A DNA stretch of 34,295 nt, from NCBI GenBank assembly GCA_029266735.1, contig JAQSWG010000016.1, forward strand, positions 1-34,295, written 5' to 3'. Below are positions 8,562 through 17,446 of this stretch, piece after piece. This DNA comes from Ornithinibacter sp. Its GTDB lineage: Bacteria > Actinomycetota > Actinomycetes > Actinomycetales > Dermatophilaceae. Positions within the stretch are counted from its first letter, which is position 1; every line of letters starts with the position of its first letter. The position numbers were made by a program, and so were the translations under genes. The notes beneath the pieces were generated by a model. The model made no database searches. It had not been told where the DNA came from and saw only the letters and a list, made by a program, of their open reading frames with translations.

Positions 8562-8591
8562 CCGCCTGCCGGTGCCGCCTCCGCCGGTCGA

Positions 8592-8597
8592 TAGTGT
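8592..8597 (+). promoter_or_regulatory. -10 hexamer TAGTGT, leaderless start of pepA
   Basis: TAGTGT is followed by 6 nt and then ATG 8604; it lies about 30 bp from the opposing gcvT hexamer. Confidence 0.5.
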
Positions 8598-8603
8598 GCG
8601 CCC

Positions 8604-10133
8604 ATGACTTCCCTGTCGCTCACCACCCGCACACCCGCCGAGCTGCCTGTCGATGCCCTCGTGGTCGGCTCCGTCCGAGCCTCGGACGGTGCGGACCTGG
8701 CGGAGGGCCACGGCCTGCCGCCCAAGGCCGTCGACCACCTCCGGGCCGTCCTCTCGGACGTGGAGGCGAGCGGGAAGGCGGACGAGGTCGTGCGCATCGT
8801 CGCCGTCCCCGGGGTCACTGCCACGTCGGTGGTCGTGACGGGGCTCGGCGACGGTACGCGGGATGGCACGGCATACCGGCATGCGACGCTGCGGACGGCG
8901 GCCGGTGCGGCGTTGCGCACCGTGTGCAGCAAGAAGGCGGTCGCCGTCGCGCTCCCCACCCCCGATGTCGAGTCCCTCGCCGCTGTGGCGGACGGCGCGT
9001 ATGCCGGGTGCTACGTCTACGACAAGTCCGCCCCCCTCGGCCCGCGCCGCGGCGGGGCCTCTCGTGGTGGTCAGCGAACCGGTTCGGGACCGCGCGTGCT
9101 CGTCGTGTCCGGCGCGGGACAGGGGAAGGCGGCGAAGGAGGCAGTCGCTCGGGCCGAGGCGCTGGGACGGGCTCGTGACTGGGCCCGTGACCTCGTCAAC
9201 ACCCCACCGAACCACCTCAACCCGCAGTCCTTCGCCAACAACGTCAAGAAGCGCGCCTCGGCGTCGACTGCCCGGCTGTCCGTGTCCGTGCTCGACGAGA
9301 AGGCGCTCGCCAAGGGTGGCTTCGGTGGGATCACCGGGGTGGGCCAGGGATCCGTCAACCCGCCGCGGATCGTCACCATGTCGTGGTCACCGACCGATCC
9401 GAAGGCGTCGGTGGCCCTGGTCGGGAAGGGCATCACGTTCGACTCCGGGGGTCTCAACATCAAGCCCGCGACCGGCATGGTGACGATGAAGTGCGACATG
9501 GCCGGTGCCGCCGCGGTGGCAGCGACCGTGCTCGCGGCCGCCGAGCTCGACCTCCCGGTAGCCGTGACCGGCTACCTGTGCCTCGCGGAGAACATGCCGA
9601 GCGGCACGGCGCAGCGCCCCAGCGACGTCGTCATCATGAGGAACGGCACGAGCGTGGAGATCCTCGACACCGACGCGGAGGGCCGGATGGTGCTGGGAGA
9701 CGGCCTCTGCCTCGCGAGCGAGAAGTCGCCCGACTGGATCGTCGACATCGCGACGCTGACCGGCGCACAGGTCGTCGCCCTCGGTACTGACATCGCGGCG
9801 GTCATGGCCAACGACGACGACTTCCGCGCGCGCGTCGTCGACGCGGCGGATGCGGCCGGAGAGAGCGCCTGGCCGATGCCGCTGCCGGCGGAGCTGCGCT
9901 CCAAGCTCGACACCCCCACGGCCGACATCGCCCACAAGGGCGACCGGGATGCCGGGATGCTCACCGCCGGCCTGTTCCTCAAGGAGTTCGTCGGCGAGGG
10001 CATCCCGTGGGCCCACGTCGACATCGCGGGGCCGGCATTCAACGGCAAGGACCCGAAGGGGCACACACCGAAGGGCGGCACCGGTTTCGGCGTCGGCACC
10101 CTGCTCGCGCTCGTGGAGTCCTCGGCCTCCTGA
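8604..10133 (+). CDS. pepA: leucyl aminopeptidase, family M17
   Basis: A 509-residue dinuclear-metal aminopeptidase that removes N-terminal residues from peptides in the cytosol. The N-terminal domain is variable; the catalytic half begins after [16 protein letters not shown] (about 200). Catalytic and metal residues are visible: [11 protein letters not shown] with K275 and D280, [10 protein letters not shown] (about 296-305), and DTDAEGR (355-361) with D357, E359 and R361. The last motif is NTDAEGR in most relatives; the Asn-to-Asp change leaves metal ligands intact. The C-terminal [17 protein letters not shown] is also typical. ATG 8604 follows the hexamer by 6 nt. The gene corresponds to Rv2213 (pepB) by position. 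It is followed 13 bp later by the second palindromic repeat. Confidence 0.95.
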   Translation: MTSLSLTTRTPAELPVDALVVGSVRASDGADLAEGHGLPPKAVDHLRAVLSDVEASGKADEVVRIVAVPGVTATSVVVTGLGDGTRDGTAYRHATLRTAAGAALRTVCSKKAVAVALPTPDVESLAAVADGAYAGCYVYDKSAPLGPRRGGASRGGQRTGSGPRVLVVSGAGQGKAAKEAVARAEALGRARDWARDLVNTPPNHLNPQSFANNVKKRASASTARLSVSVLDEKALAKGGFGGITGVGQGSVNPPRIVTMSWSPTDPKASVALVGKGITFDSGGLNIKPATGMVTMKCDMAGAAAVAATVLAAAELDLPVAVTGYLCLAENMPSGTAQRPSDVVIMRNGTSVEILDTDAEGRMVLGDGLCLASEKSPDWIVDIATLTGAQVVALGTDIAAVMANDDDFRARVVDAADAAGESAWPMPLPAELRSKLDTPTADIAHKGDRDAGMLTAGLFLKEFVGEGIPWAHVDIAGPAFNGKDPKGHTPKGGTGFGVGTLLALVESSAS

Positions 10134-10146
10134 CAACCCTCCCGGC

Positions 10147-10235
10147 CCCCGCCTCCCCGACCTCGTCTGTCAGGCGGTCGCGACACGCCGTCGACACGGC
10201 GTCCGGCCGACGTTCTGACAGACGAGGTCGGGGAA
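10147..10235. repeat. palindromic intergenic repeat, copy B
   Basis: Second copy of the element at 3481-3569. A perfect 20-bp inverted repeat (10154-10173 with 10215-10234; core CCCCGACCTCGTCTGT) flanks a 41-bp centre sharing CGCGACACGCCGT and CGTCCGGCCG with copy A. It lies between the convergent pepA and DUF5302 genes, just after the pepA stop, as copy A lies just after nadA. Confidence 0.85.
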
Positions 10236-10245
10236 GCGTGGGCGG

Positions 10246-10440
10246 TCAGCCGCCGGACTTGCGACGGAACATCTGCTGCGTCGCGGTGGCCTCCGGCCCG
10301 TGTGCATGGTCGACCTTGGTGTGCTCGGCGTGATCCGAGACGTCCTTGCCACCGTGGGACTTCTTGGCGTCCAGCGCCGCGCGGTACTTGGCCTTCACCT
10401 CGTCGTCGACGGCGGGGCGGGGCTTCTTCCGGGCTGACAT
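10246..10440 (-). CDS. DUF5302 family small protein
   Basis: A 64-residue hydrophilic protein, MSARKKPRPAVDDEVKAKYR at the start and QQMFRRKSGG at the end, with a lysine- and histidine-rich middle (KKSHGGKDVSDHAEHTK). It matches the layout of actinobacterial DUF5302 proteins, which have no known function. The ATG at 10440 is preceded by GGAAGGA with about 7 nt spacing, which favours this start over an in-frame one ten codons upstream. The conserved basic C-terminal QxxFRRKSG hints at nucleic-acid or ribosome binding, but this is only a guess. Confidence 0.8.
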   Translation of the reverse strand: MSARKKPRPAVDDEVKAKYRAALDAKKSHGGKDVSDHAEHTKVDHAHGPEATATQQMFRRKSGG

Positions 10441-10563
10441 CAGGGGTCCTTCCGTCGGACGGGCGGTCACCCCAACCCTCGCACGCCCGGTGGCGGCTCC
10501 TCCACCACGGGCACCACAGGCGGCATCCGACCCGTCACGTCCGTCGAGCCTGGAGAGGCGCGC

Positions 10564-10887
10564 TCAGCGCTGCTTGGGACGTCGCTGACGCGAGGTCCAC
10601 TCCCGCATCCGACGGGGGTAGCCGGTGAGGTTGACGTCGTACACCGGGATGTCGAGCGAACGGGCGACGTCGAAGGCCACCGGACGTGAGGGCAGTGCCC
10701 GCCGGGTCCACTCGCCGTCGTGCGCGATGAGGACGACCGTCGTCGCGGTGACGTTCGTCGCCGGCTCGACGTACGCCTCCACACCTCGGCGTGACCGGGC
10801 GAAGTCCTCGAGATGCGCTCGCGCGCCGGAGAGGTCGCTCCTCCCGTGCGCTCCCCGCTCACCGCGGCCGCGTCTCCACCACGCCAT
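10564..10887 (-). CDS. 107-residue conserved actinobacterial hypothetical protein
   Basis: Starts MAWWRRGRGERG and contains ATNVTATTVVLIAHDGEWTR, followed by FDVARSLDIPVYDVNLTGYPRRMREWT. The central part reads as a small alpha/beta protein with alternating hydrophobic strands; no catalytic motif is seen. Proteins with the W-W-R-R start and the PVYDVNxxGYPxRMR end occur widely in actinobacteria next to lpd/dlaT and are sometimes labelled oxidoreductase without evidence. The ATG at 10887 has a TATCGT hexamer 6 nt upstream. It is divergent from lpdA, with 157 bp between starts. I do not assign a function. Confidence 0.7.
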   Translation of the reverse strand: MAWWRRGRGERGAHGRSDLSGARAHLEDFARSRRGVEAYVEPATNVTATTVVLIAHDGEWTRRALPSRPVAFDVARSLDIPVYDVNLTGYPRRMREWTSRQRRPKQR

Positions 10888-10893
10888 GCGCAC

Positions 10894-10899
10894 ACGATA
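10894..10899 (-). promoter_or_regulatory. -10 hexamer TATCGT, leaderless start of the 107-residue gene
   Basis: TATCGT on the minus strand is separated by 6 nt from ATG 10887. Confidence 0.5.
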
Positions 10900-11044
10900 G
10901 GGCGTGGCCCGTGCCGGCCCGGTCACCACCTCGAGGAGCGGGCACGTGCTGCGGCTGGCACCGGGATGGAAGGATGCGTGGCAGGGTCCGGACGGCACCA
11001 TCCCCGCCGCCGGCGCCCACCGTCGCCACAGCAAGGGAGCACGG

Positions 11045-12427
11045 ATGCCGGCCACCGCCGAGACCACCCATGACGTCGTCGTCCTCGGGGGCGGGAGCGG
11101 CGGCTACGCGTGCGCCCTGCGCGCCGCCCAGCTCGGGATGAGCGTCGCGCTCGTCGAGAGGGACCTGCTCGGTGGCACGTGCCTGCACCGCGGCTGCATC
11201 CCGACCAAGGCGCTGCTCCACGCCGCCGAGGTGGCCGACGCGGCCCGCGACGCCGGGCAGTTCGGGGTGCGCGCGACGCTGACCGGCATCGACATGCCCG
11301 CGGTGACGGCATACCGCGAGGGAATTGTCGGGCGGCTGCACAAGGGGCTGCAGGGACTGGTGACGGCCAGCAGGATGGACTACGTCGAGGGCGAGGGGCG
11401 GCTCGAGGACGGCACCACGGTGGTCGTCGGCGACCGGCGGCTCGTCGGCCGCCACGTCGTGCTCGCGACCGGGTCCTACGCGCGCACGTTGCCCGGCCTC
11501 GAGATCGGCGGGCGCGTCATGACGAGTGACGAGGCGATCGGCCTCGACCACGTGCCGGACCGCGTCGTCGTCCTCGGTGGAGGGGTCATCGGCGTGGAGC
11601 TCGCCTCGGCGATGCGCTCGTTCGGCGCCGAGGTGACGATCGTCGAGGCCCTCCCCCGGCTGGTGGCCGCGGAGGAACCAGCTGTCAGCAAGGCCCTCGA
11701 GCGGGCGTTCCGCAAGCGCGGTATCACGGTCCGTTCCGGGATGCGTTTCGATGCGGTGAAGGACGACGGCGACGCCGTCACGGTCCGGCTCGACGGCGGC
11801 GACGAGCTCGCCGCCGACATCCTCCTCGTGGCGGTCGGCCGTGGGCCGGTCACCGACGGGCTGGGCTACGCGGAGGCCGGGGTGACGCTCGAGGGCGGCT
11901 TCGTCGTCACGGACGAGCGGTGCCGCACCTCGACGGACGGTGTGTATGCCGTCGGCGACATCGTGCCGGGCCACCAGCTCGCGCACCGTGGGTTCGCCCA
12001 GGGGATCTTCGTCGCGGAGGACATCGCTGGGCTCAACCCCGCCCCCGTCGTCGAGTCGACGATCCCGCGCGTGACCTACTGCGACCCCGAGGTCGCCTCC
12101 GTCGGCCTCACGGAGGAACAGGCCCGGGCGGCGCACGGGGACGAGGTCCAGACCGTCGAGTACAACCTGGGTGGTAACGGCAAGTCCCAGATCCTCCGCA
12201 CGGCCGGCTTCGTCAAGCTCGTACGGGTCAAGGACGGGCCCGTCGTCGGCGTGCACATGGTCGGCTCAAGGATCGGTGAGCAGGTCGGTGAGGCGCAGCT
12301 CGTCGTCGGTTGGGAGGCCCACGCGGAGGACGTCGCGGGACTCGTGCACGCCCATCCCACGCAGAACGAAGCGCTGGGTGAAGCCCACCTGGCGCTCGCC
12401 GGGAAACCCCTCCACGCACACAACTAG
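11045..12427 (+). CDS. lpdA: dihydrolipoyl dehydrogenase (E3)
   Basis: A 460-residue flavoprotein disulfide reductase that reoxidises dihydrolipoamide on E2 (or H protein) with NAD+. Order of domains: FAD-binding Rossmann motif VVVLGGGSGGYACA (about 11-24), redox-active disulfide GGTCLHRGCIPTK with C46 and C51, NAD-binding VVVLGGGVIGVELA (about 175-188), YAVGDIVPG near residue 303, and the C-terminal HAHPTQNEALGE with the His-Glu pair that serves as the acid-base catalyst of the partner subunit. ATG 11045 is preceded by AAGGGAG about 6 nt upstream. It is followed 39 bp later by the E2 gene, so E3 and E2 form an operon-like pair. E1 is not in the window. Confidence 0.95.
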   Translation: MPATAETTHDVVVLGGGSGGYACALRAAQLGMSVALVERDLLGGTCLHRGCIPTKALLHAAEVADAARDAGQFGVRATLTGIDMPAVTAYREGIVGRLHKGLQGLVTASRMDYVEGEGRLEDGTTVVVGDRRLVGRHVVLATGSYARTLPGLEIGGRVMTSDEAIGLDHVPDRVVVLGGGVIGVELASAMRSFGAEVTIVEALPRLVAAEEPAVSKALERAFRKRGITVRSGMRFDAVKDDGDAVTVRLDGGDELAADILLVAVGRGPVTDGLGYAEAGVTLEGGFVVTDERCRTSTDGVYAVGDIVPGHQLAHRGFAQGIFVAEDIAGLNPAPVVESTIPRVTYCDPEVASVGLTEEQARAAHGDEVQTVEYNLGGNGKSQILRTAGFVKLVRVKDGPVVGVHMVGSRIGEQVGEAQLVVGWEAHAEDVAGLVHAHPTQNEALGEAHLALAGKPLHAHN

Positions 12428-12430
12428 AGT
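12425..12430 (+). promoter_or_regulatory. possible -10 (TAGAGT) for the E2 gene
   Basis: TAGAGT overlaps the lpdA stop codon and lies 36 nt before the E2 start, leaving a leader of about 30 nt with the ribosome site AAGGAGA at 12451-12457. It could give the E2 gene its own promoter in addition to read-through. Confidence 0.35.
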
Positions 12431-12466
12431 GACTAGGGCCACCGGCCACGAAGGAGAGCTGTCCCG

Positions 12467-14659
12467 ATGTCAGAACGCGTGAAGATGCCTGCGCTGGGCG
12501 AGTCCGTCACCGAGGGGACCGTGACGCGGTGGCTCAAGGACGTCGGCGACAGCGTGGAGGTCGACGAGCCCCTCCTCGAGGTGTCCACGGACAAGGTCGA
12601 CACGGAGATCCCCTCGCCGGTGGCCGGCACTCTCCAGGAGATCCTCGTGCAGGTGGACGACACGGTCCCTGTCGGAGCCGACCTCGCGGTCGTCGGCGAC
12701 GGAGCCGCCGGGGCGGCCGGCGGTGGTGTGGAGCAGGGCGCGGGGCAGTCCGCCGACGCGTCCGGGCCGGCCGACGCGGTGGGCGACCCGGCCGACGGGA
12801 ACGCGGTCGCGCAGGCGGGCGACGAGGGTGGCCAGGAGCCAGCGGAACCGCAGCTGACGGACGACGACGGCTCCAACGAGCCGCAGGCCGCCTCGGACCA
12901 ACCGGCGGGAGGCGCGCCGATCGAGGCGCAGGACTCGGCACCGGAGCAACCTGCGCCGACCGGCGACCAGGGCAGTGAGGCAACGGCTGGCGCCGGCGCG
13001 ACCACTGCGAGTTCCGGTGCAGGGAGCGGAGGTTCGGGGTCCGGGGACGGCACGACCGTGAAGATGCCGGCGCTCGGCGAGTCCGTGACCGAGGGGACCA
13101 TCACCCGCTGGCTGAAGGCCGAGGGCGACGAGGTGGCCGTCGACGAGCCACTGCTCGAGGTCTCGACGGACAAGGTCGACACCGAGATCCCCTCCCCCGT
13201 GGCCGGCACCCTCACCTCCATCCTCGTGCAGGAGGACGAGACGGTTCCCGTCGGTGCCGACCTCGCCGTCGTCGGTGGAACTGGCGGAGCTGGCGGTGGT
13301 GGCGATGGTGGCGCCCAAGCCGCTGCGGCGCCGTCGCAGGAGTCAGCGGAGCAGGCGCCGCCCGAGCAGGAGGTTGCCCCCGCAGACAGGGCCTCGCAGC
13401 AACCAGCGGCACCTGCGGCGCAGGAGCCTTCTCCCGCGGCGCAGGAGCCCGCTCCCGCCGCGCAGGTGACGTCCGCCGCCCCGCAGAGCGAGACCTCCCC
13501 GTCCGCGGAGTCCGGCCCCGCGAAGCCCGAAGCCTCCGTCGAGGCACCGGCCCAGGCCGTCCCCGACCGCGCGGCCGCCGCTGCCGACGGCACCGCGACC
13601 GCCGCTGCGGTGACGCAGGCACCGGCCCCCGCCGGCGGTCCGTCCACGAGCGTCGCCGGCTCGACCGAGGGGCCGGCCGGTTCGGACGAGGACGCCTCGG
13701 ACCGTGATGCCGCGGCATACGTCACCCCCCTCGTGCGAAAGCTGGCGGCCGACCACGGCATCGACCTCGCCACCGTGACGGGCACGGGCATCGGTGGCCG
13801 GATCCGCAAGCAGGACGTCCTCGACGCGGCCGAGGCGGCGAAGGCTCCCGAGCCGGCTGCACCAGCGCCGGCATCCGCGCCGGCCCCCCAGGGCCCCGGG
13901 GTCGCCTCGCCGACCGCGGCTGCCACGACGACGGACGGCTCGAAGCGCGGCACGACCGAGAAGATGTCCCGCCTGCGCAAGACGATCGCGCGTCGCATGG
14001 TGGAGTCACTGCAGGTCTCGGCACAGCTCACGACGGTCGTCGAGGTCGACGTCACCCGCATCTCGAGACTGCGCGACCGTGCGAAGGCCGACTTCGCGCA
14101 GCGGGAGGGCACCAAGCTCAGCTTCCTGCCGTTCTTCGCGCTCGCCGCCGTCGAGGCGCTCAAGGCACACCCGACCGTCAACGCGAGCATCGATGACGAC
14201 ACCGTGACGTACCACGGGACCGAGCACCTCGGTATGGCCGTGGACACCGAGAAGGGCCTTCTCGTGCCGGTCATCAAGAACGCCGGCGATCTCAACATCG
14301 CCGGCCTGGCCAAGGCCATCGCCGACGTCGCCGAGCGCACGCGGAGCAACAAGATCATGCCCGACGACCTCGCCGGTGGGACCTTCACCGTCACCAACAC
14401 CGGGTCCCGTGGGGCGCTGTTCGACACACCGATCATCAACCAGCCGCAGGTCGCCATCCTGGGCACCGGAGCGGTCGTCAAGCGTCCCGTCGTCGTCATC
14501 GCGGAGGACGGTGGCGAGACCATCGCCATCCGCTCGATGGTGTACCTCGCCCTGTCCTACGACCACCGGATCGTCGACGGCGCGGATGCCGCCCGCTTCC
14601 TCTCCACGATGAAGCAGCGCCTCGAGGAAGGTGCCTTCGAGGCGGACCTCGGTCTCTGA
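12467..14659 (+). CDS. sucB: 2-oxo acid dehydrogenase E2 (dihydrolipoyl acyltransferase), two lipoyl domains
   Basis: A 730-residue acyltransferase core protein of the pyruvate and/or oxoglutarate dehydrogenase complexes. Domains in order: lipoyl domain 1 (about 4-77, lipoyl K43 in STDKVDTE), acidic Ala/Gly-rich linker, lipoyl domain 2 (about 197-270, K236 in the same motif), a very long Ala/Pro linker (about 275-410), peripheral-subunit binding domain (about 418-455, [17 protein letters not shown]), a second linker, and the catalytic domain (about 495-730) with [16 protein letters not shown] carrying H700 and D704. In actinobacteria this gene (dlaT, Rv2215) is the E2 of pyruvate dehydrogenase although often named sucB. 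ATG 12467 has AAGGAGA about 9 nt upstream. lipB and lipA downstream supply its cofactor. The linker length is at the high end for the family. Confidence 0.93.
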   Translation: MSERVKMPALGESVTEGTVTRWLKDVGDSVEVDEPLLEVSTDKVDTEIPSPVAGTLQEILVQVDDTVPVGADLAVVGDGAAGAAGGGVEQGAGQSADASGPADAVGDPADGNAVAQAGDEGGQEPAEPQLTDDDGSNEPQAASDQPAGGAPIEAQDSAPEQPAPTGDQGSEATAGAGATTASSGAGSGGSGSGDGTTVKMPALGESVTEGTITRWLKAEGDEVAVDEPLLEVSTDKVDTEIPSPVAGTLTSILVQEDETVPVGADLAVVGGTGGAGGGGDGGAQAAAAPSQESAEQAPPEQEVAPADRASQQPAAPAAQEPSPAAQEPAPAAQVTSAAPQSETSPSAESGPAKPEASVEAPAQAVPDRAAAAADGTATAAAVTQAPAPAGGPSTSVAGSTEGPAGSDEDASDRDAAAYVTPLVRKLAADHGIDLATVTGTGIGGRIRKQDVLDAAEAAKAPEPAAPAPASAPAPQGPGVASPTAAATTTDGSKRGTTEKMSRLRKTIARRMVESLQVSAQLTTVVEVDVTRISRLRDRAKADFAQREGTKLSFLPFFALAAVEALKAHPTVNASIDDDTVTYHGTEHLGMAVDTEKGLLVPVIKNAGDLNIAGLAKAIADVAERTRSNKIMPDDLAGGTFTVTNTGSRGALFDTPIINQPQVAILGTGAVVKRPVVVIAEDGGETIAIRSMVYLALSYDHRIVDGADAARFLSTMKQRLEEGAFEADLGL

Positions 14660-14679
14660 CCGGGTCCTCCCACAGCACC

Positions 14680-15570
14680 ATGGCTCGCGTCGCCGTCACC
14701 GGATCATCCGGGCTCATCGGCACGGCCCTCGTCGCTGCGCTCCGCGCCCGCGGTGATGAGACGGTCCGGCTGGTCCGCAGGCCCCCCCGGGAACCGGACG
14801 AGGTCCGGTGGGACCCGGCGAGCCGGGTGCTCGACCCGCACGTGCTCGACGCGGTCGACGGCGTCGTCAACCTGGCCGGAGCGGGGGTCGGTGACAAGCG
14901 GTGGAGCCCGGCACACAAGCGGGAGGTCCTCGCCTCCCGCACCGACAGCACCCACGCCGTCGCGACGGCGGTCGCCTCCGCCGACCACCCGGTGCGGCTC
15001 GTCTCTGGGTCCGCCGTCGGCTACTACGGGGACCGCGGGGACGAGGAGCTCACCGAGGCCAGCCCACCAGGTGAGGGGTTCCTCGCCGAGGTCGTGCTGG
15101 CCTGGGAGGGCTCGGCGCGACCGGCCGTGGATGCCGGGGCCTCCGTCGCGTTCCCTCGCTTCGGCATCGTGCTGAGTCGGGAAGGCGGTGCGATGGGGAG
15201 GCTGCTGCCTTTCGCTCGGCTCGGTCTGGCGGGCGCGCTTGGTTCGGGTCGGCAGTTCTGGCCGTGGATCACGCTGCCCGACACGGTCGGTGCGCTGCTG
15301 CACCTGTTGGACCGCCCGGACGTCACCGGGCCGGTGAACCTCGCCGCACCGCAGCCCGCGCGGCAGCGAGAGGTCGCCGCGGCCGTCGCCCGTGCGCTGC
15401 ACAGGCCCTCGATCGTTCCGGCGCCCTCCTTCGCCCTGCGTGCCGTGCTCGGCGAGTTCAGCTCGGAGATCCTGGGTAGCCAGCGCATCGTCGGGGACGC
15501 GCTGCGGGACAGCGGCTACGCCTTCGCCCATGCGGACCTGGACGCGGCGGCCCGCTGGCTGGTGGACTGA
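14680..15570 (+). CDS. TIGR01777 family SDR/epimerase-like protein
   Basis: A 296-residue extended short-chain dehydrogenase-like protein. The Rossmann NAD(P) motif VTGSSGLIG is at residues 6-14; VDGVVNLAGAGVGDKRW (about 58-75) and VSGSAVGYYGDRG (about 108-120) match the TIGR01777/YfcH group, and the C-terminal SFALRAVLGEFSSEILGSQR is the DUF1731 domain of that group. Substrate is unknown. It starts 20 bp after the E2 stop with no clear ribosome site, so co-translation with E2 is likely; the same E2-SDR-lipB-lipA order is Rv2215-Rv2216-lipB-lipA in M. tuberculosis, here interrupted by the 15.6-21.5 kb block. Confidence 0.9.
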   Translation: MARVAVTGSSGLIGTALVAALRARGDETVRLVRRPPREPDEVRWDPASRVLDPHVLDAVDGVVNLAGAGVGDKRWSPAHKREVLASRTDSTHAVATAVASADHPVRLVSGSAVGYYGDRGDEELTEASPPGEGFLAEVVLAWEGSARPAVDAGASVAFPRFGIVLSREGGAMGRLLPFARLGLAGALGSGRQFWPWITLPDTVGALLHLLDRPDVTGPVNLAAPQPARQREVAAAVARALHRPSIVPAPSFALRAVLGEFSSEILGSQRIVGDALRDSGYAFAHADLDAAARWLVD

Positions 15571-15622
15571 CGGCGTGGACCCAAGGGGCCCGGTGCCGAC
15601 TCCAATCGCCACCCGCCGGCCG

Positions 15623-17362
15623 TCACGGAGCACGACGCACATCGCTGATCCGCCAGCCGAGATCGGTCCGGACGAGGGCAACGAGAACCTCCTCCCCGCG
15701 CACCGCGGGGCGTGAGGTCGACCCGGAAGCTCCGGCCACCTCGTACGCGGAGGTGTCGATCCGCGCCCTGACCAACGCCTCCCGGCCGGACGCGGTGACC
15801 ACGCTCGCGTCGCGGACGGAGTAGTGGATGCCGGTGTAGCGCACCCCCGCACGTGCCATCTCAGCCACCGCGGCGGCTTCACGCAGTGCCGTCGGCGACC
15901 GTGGGGCGTCGGACCCGTGCAGGTGGGCCGGTATGCCGTCGCGCCAGGCCGCTGCGCGGTGCTCGGCCAGCCGCTCGAGGAGCTCGGCCAGGCGCTGCTG
16001 CGGAGCCCTGGGGTCCATCCGCACGTCATCGGGCGTCGTCGCCACCGCTGCCGTCTCCGAGGGTGGCCTGCTGGTCGGTGCCGCTGAGCTGGCCCCACGG
16101 GCCTGCGCCGACCGGTCCACCCCACCGAGCGCCGCAACGCTGAGGACCAGGACCAGGAGCAGCACGAGCGCCGTGAGAACCGACCCGGCGGCGACAGCGG
16201 TCGGCCTCAACCCCCGTGGCCGGGTGTCATGGCGGGCGGCGTGCCGCCCCGCCCCTCGGGGAACGACCCTACGTGGCGGCTGCTGCCGGTCCCGCGGCGC
16301 CGGAGCCGCCCGGGGGGCGGCCCGGACGCCCGGCCGGGGAACCCTCCCCCTGCTGCGACTGCGGACCCGACGGAGGCGGTCGAGAAGGCGCACAAGGGCG
16401 GTCGGGCGAGCACGCCGCTCGGGCTCAGGATCGGTGCCTGCTGCAGCGCGCAGGCGATATGTCACCGCGCTGACGGCGTCGTCGTCCCGGACGAGATCGA
16501 GGGCCACCGGCTCGGCGGCGCGGAAGAGCTGCCAGGCCAGCTCGTGGGCAGTCGGCCGGTCCTCGGGTCGAGGGGACGAGGCGGCTTCGAGAACCTCGAC
16601 CAGCACCGCGGCCCCCGGGCCGGCACGGCTCAGGTCCGCGAGCGCAGCTCGAAGGCCCGGCGGACCAGGGGCCTGCCCGGTGAGGCAGAGCCACCCGAGC
16701 GCCCCCAGACCGTAGACGTCCGCCGCCGGGCTGGGGTCGGCTCCCAGGACGACCTCGGGTGCGACGTACCCGTCCGTGCCCCACACACCCGGAGAGACGT
16801 CCCCGACGACGTGGCTCAGGCCGAGGTCGCCGAGCACGGGTCGACCGTCGGCCTCGAGGAGGACGTTTCCCGGCGAGACGTCCCCGTGCACGACGCCGAG
16901 GTCGTGCAGCCGCCCGATCGCGGAGGCGACCGGTGCAAGCGCGGTGACGACCTCGCCTGCCGCGAGGTGCCCCCGAGCCCGCACCAGCCCGTCGAGCGCT
17001 CCCCCGCTCAGGTGCGGCATCACGAGCGCCACCCGGCCGTCGGGCAGCGGGATGCACGACTCGACGCGGACGATGTGGGTGGATGCCGCACGGGCCGACA
17101 CCGAGGCCTCGCGTGCGGCGGCATCCACCGCGTCCACTGTGGCGTGGACAAGCTTGAGGACGACGGGGCGACCCCCCTCCACCTCCGCACCTGCCCACAC
17201 CTCACTCGTCGCGCCCCGTCCCAGCACGTGTCCCAGCTCGAAACCGGGCACGACGGGCACGTCCGGCTCCTGCTCCACCTGCGGCACCGGCCCCATCCGG
17301 CCGTCGTCCCAGCCGGAGGGGTCCGACCGTGGAACGTCCCCGAGCTCCGCCCTCCTCTGCAT
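15623..17362 (-). CDS. membrane-anchored Ser/Thr protein kinase, atypical motifs
   Basis: A 579-residue protein with an N-terminal kinase domain (about 41-285), a basic Arg/Pro-rich juxtamembrane stretch (about 310-385), one transmembrane helix (about 388-412, GSVLTALVLLLVLVLSVAAL) and an extracytoplasmic tail of about 167 residues. Kinase landmarks: glycine loop LGRGATSEVW (47-56), K70 in VVLKLV, catalytic loop VVHGDVSPGN with D161 and N166, metal-binding D179 in GDLG, and YVAPEV (199-204). Two positions deviate: HRD is HGD and the usual Lys of HRDLKPEN is Ser, and DFG is DLG. Catalytic Asp, Asn and Lys are kept, so activity is plausible. The tail has no PASTA repeats; its end (VRGEEVLVALVRTDLGWRIS) resembles a small NTF2-like/nuclear-transport fold but this is weak. 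ATG 17362 has AAGGTGA upstream. Confidence 0.82.
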   Translation of the reverse strand: MQRRAELGDVPRSDPSGWDDGRMGPVPQVEQEPDVPVVPGFELGHVLGRGATSEVWAGAEVEGGRPVVLKLVHATVDAVDAAAREASVSARAASTHIVRVESCIPLPDGRVALVMPHLSGGALDGLVRARGHLAAGEVVTALAPVASAIGRLHDLGVVHGDVSPGNVLLEADGRPVLGDLGLSHVVGDVSPGVWGTDGYVAPEVVLGADPSPAADVYGLGALGWLCLTGQAPGPPGLRAALADLSRAGPGAAVLVEVLEAASSPRPEDRPTAHELAWQLFRAAEPVALDLVRDDDAVSAVTYRLRAAAGTDPEPERRARPTALVRLLDRLRRVRSRSRGRVPRPGVRAAPRAAPAPRDRQQPPRRVVPRGAGRHAARHDTRPRGLRPTAVAAGSVLTALVLLLVLVLSVAALGGVDRSAQARGASSAAPTSRPPSETAAVATTPDDVRMDPRAPQQRLAELLERLAEHRAAAWRDGIPAHLHGSDAPRSPTALREAAAVAEMARAGVRYTGIHYSVRDASVVTASGREALVRARIDTSAYEVAGASGSTSRPAVRGEEVLVALVRTDLGWRISDVRRAP

Positions 17363-17433
17363 GGAGTCACCTTGCCGTCCTTGGACGCAGGCCCCGTGGA
17401 GTTGTCCACAGGGACCTGCCATCCCGCGAACCA

Positions 17434-17439
17434 TAGGGT
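17434..17439 (+). promoter_or_regulatory. -10 hexamer TAGGGT, leaderless start of the S51 peptidase
   Basis: TAGGGT is followed by 7 nt and then ATG 17447. Confidence 0.5.
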
Positions 17440-17446
17440 GGGCGAC

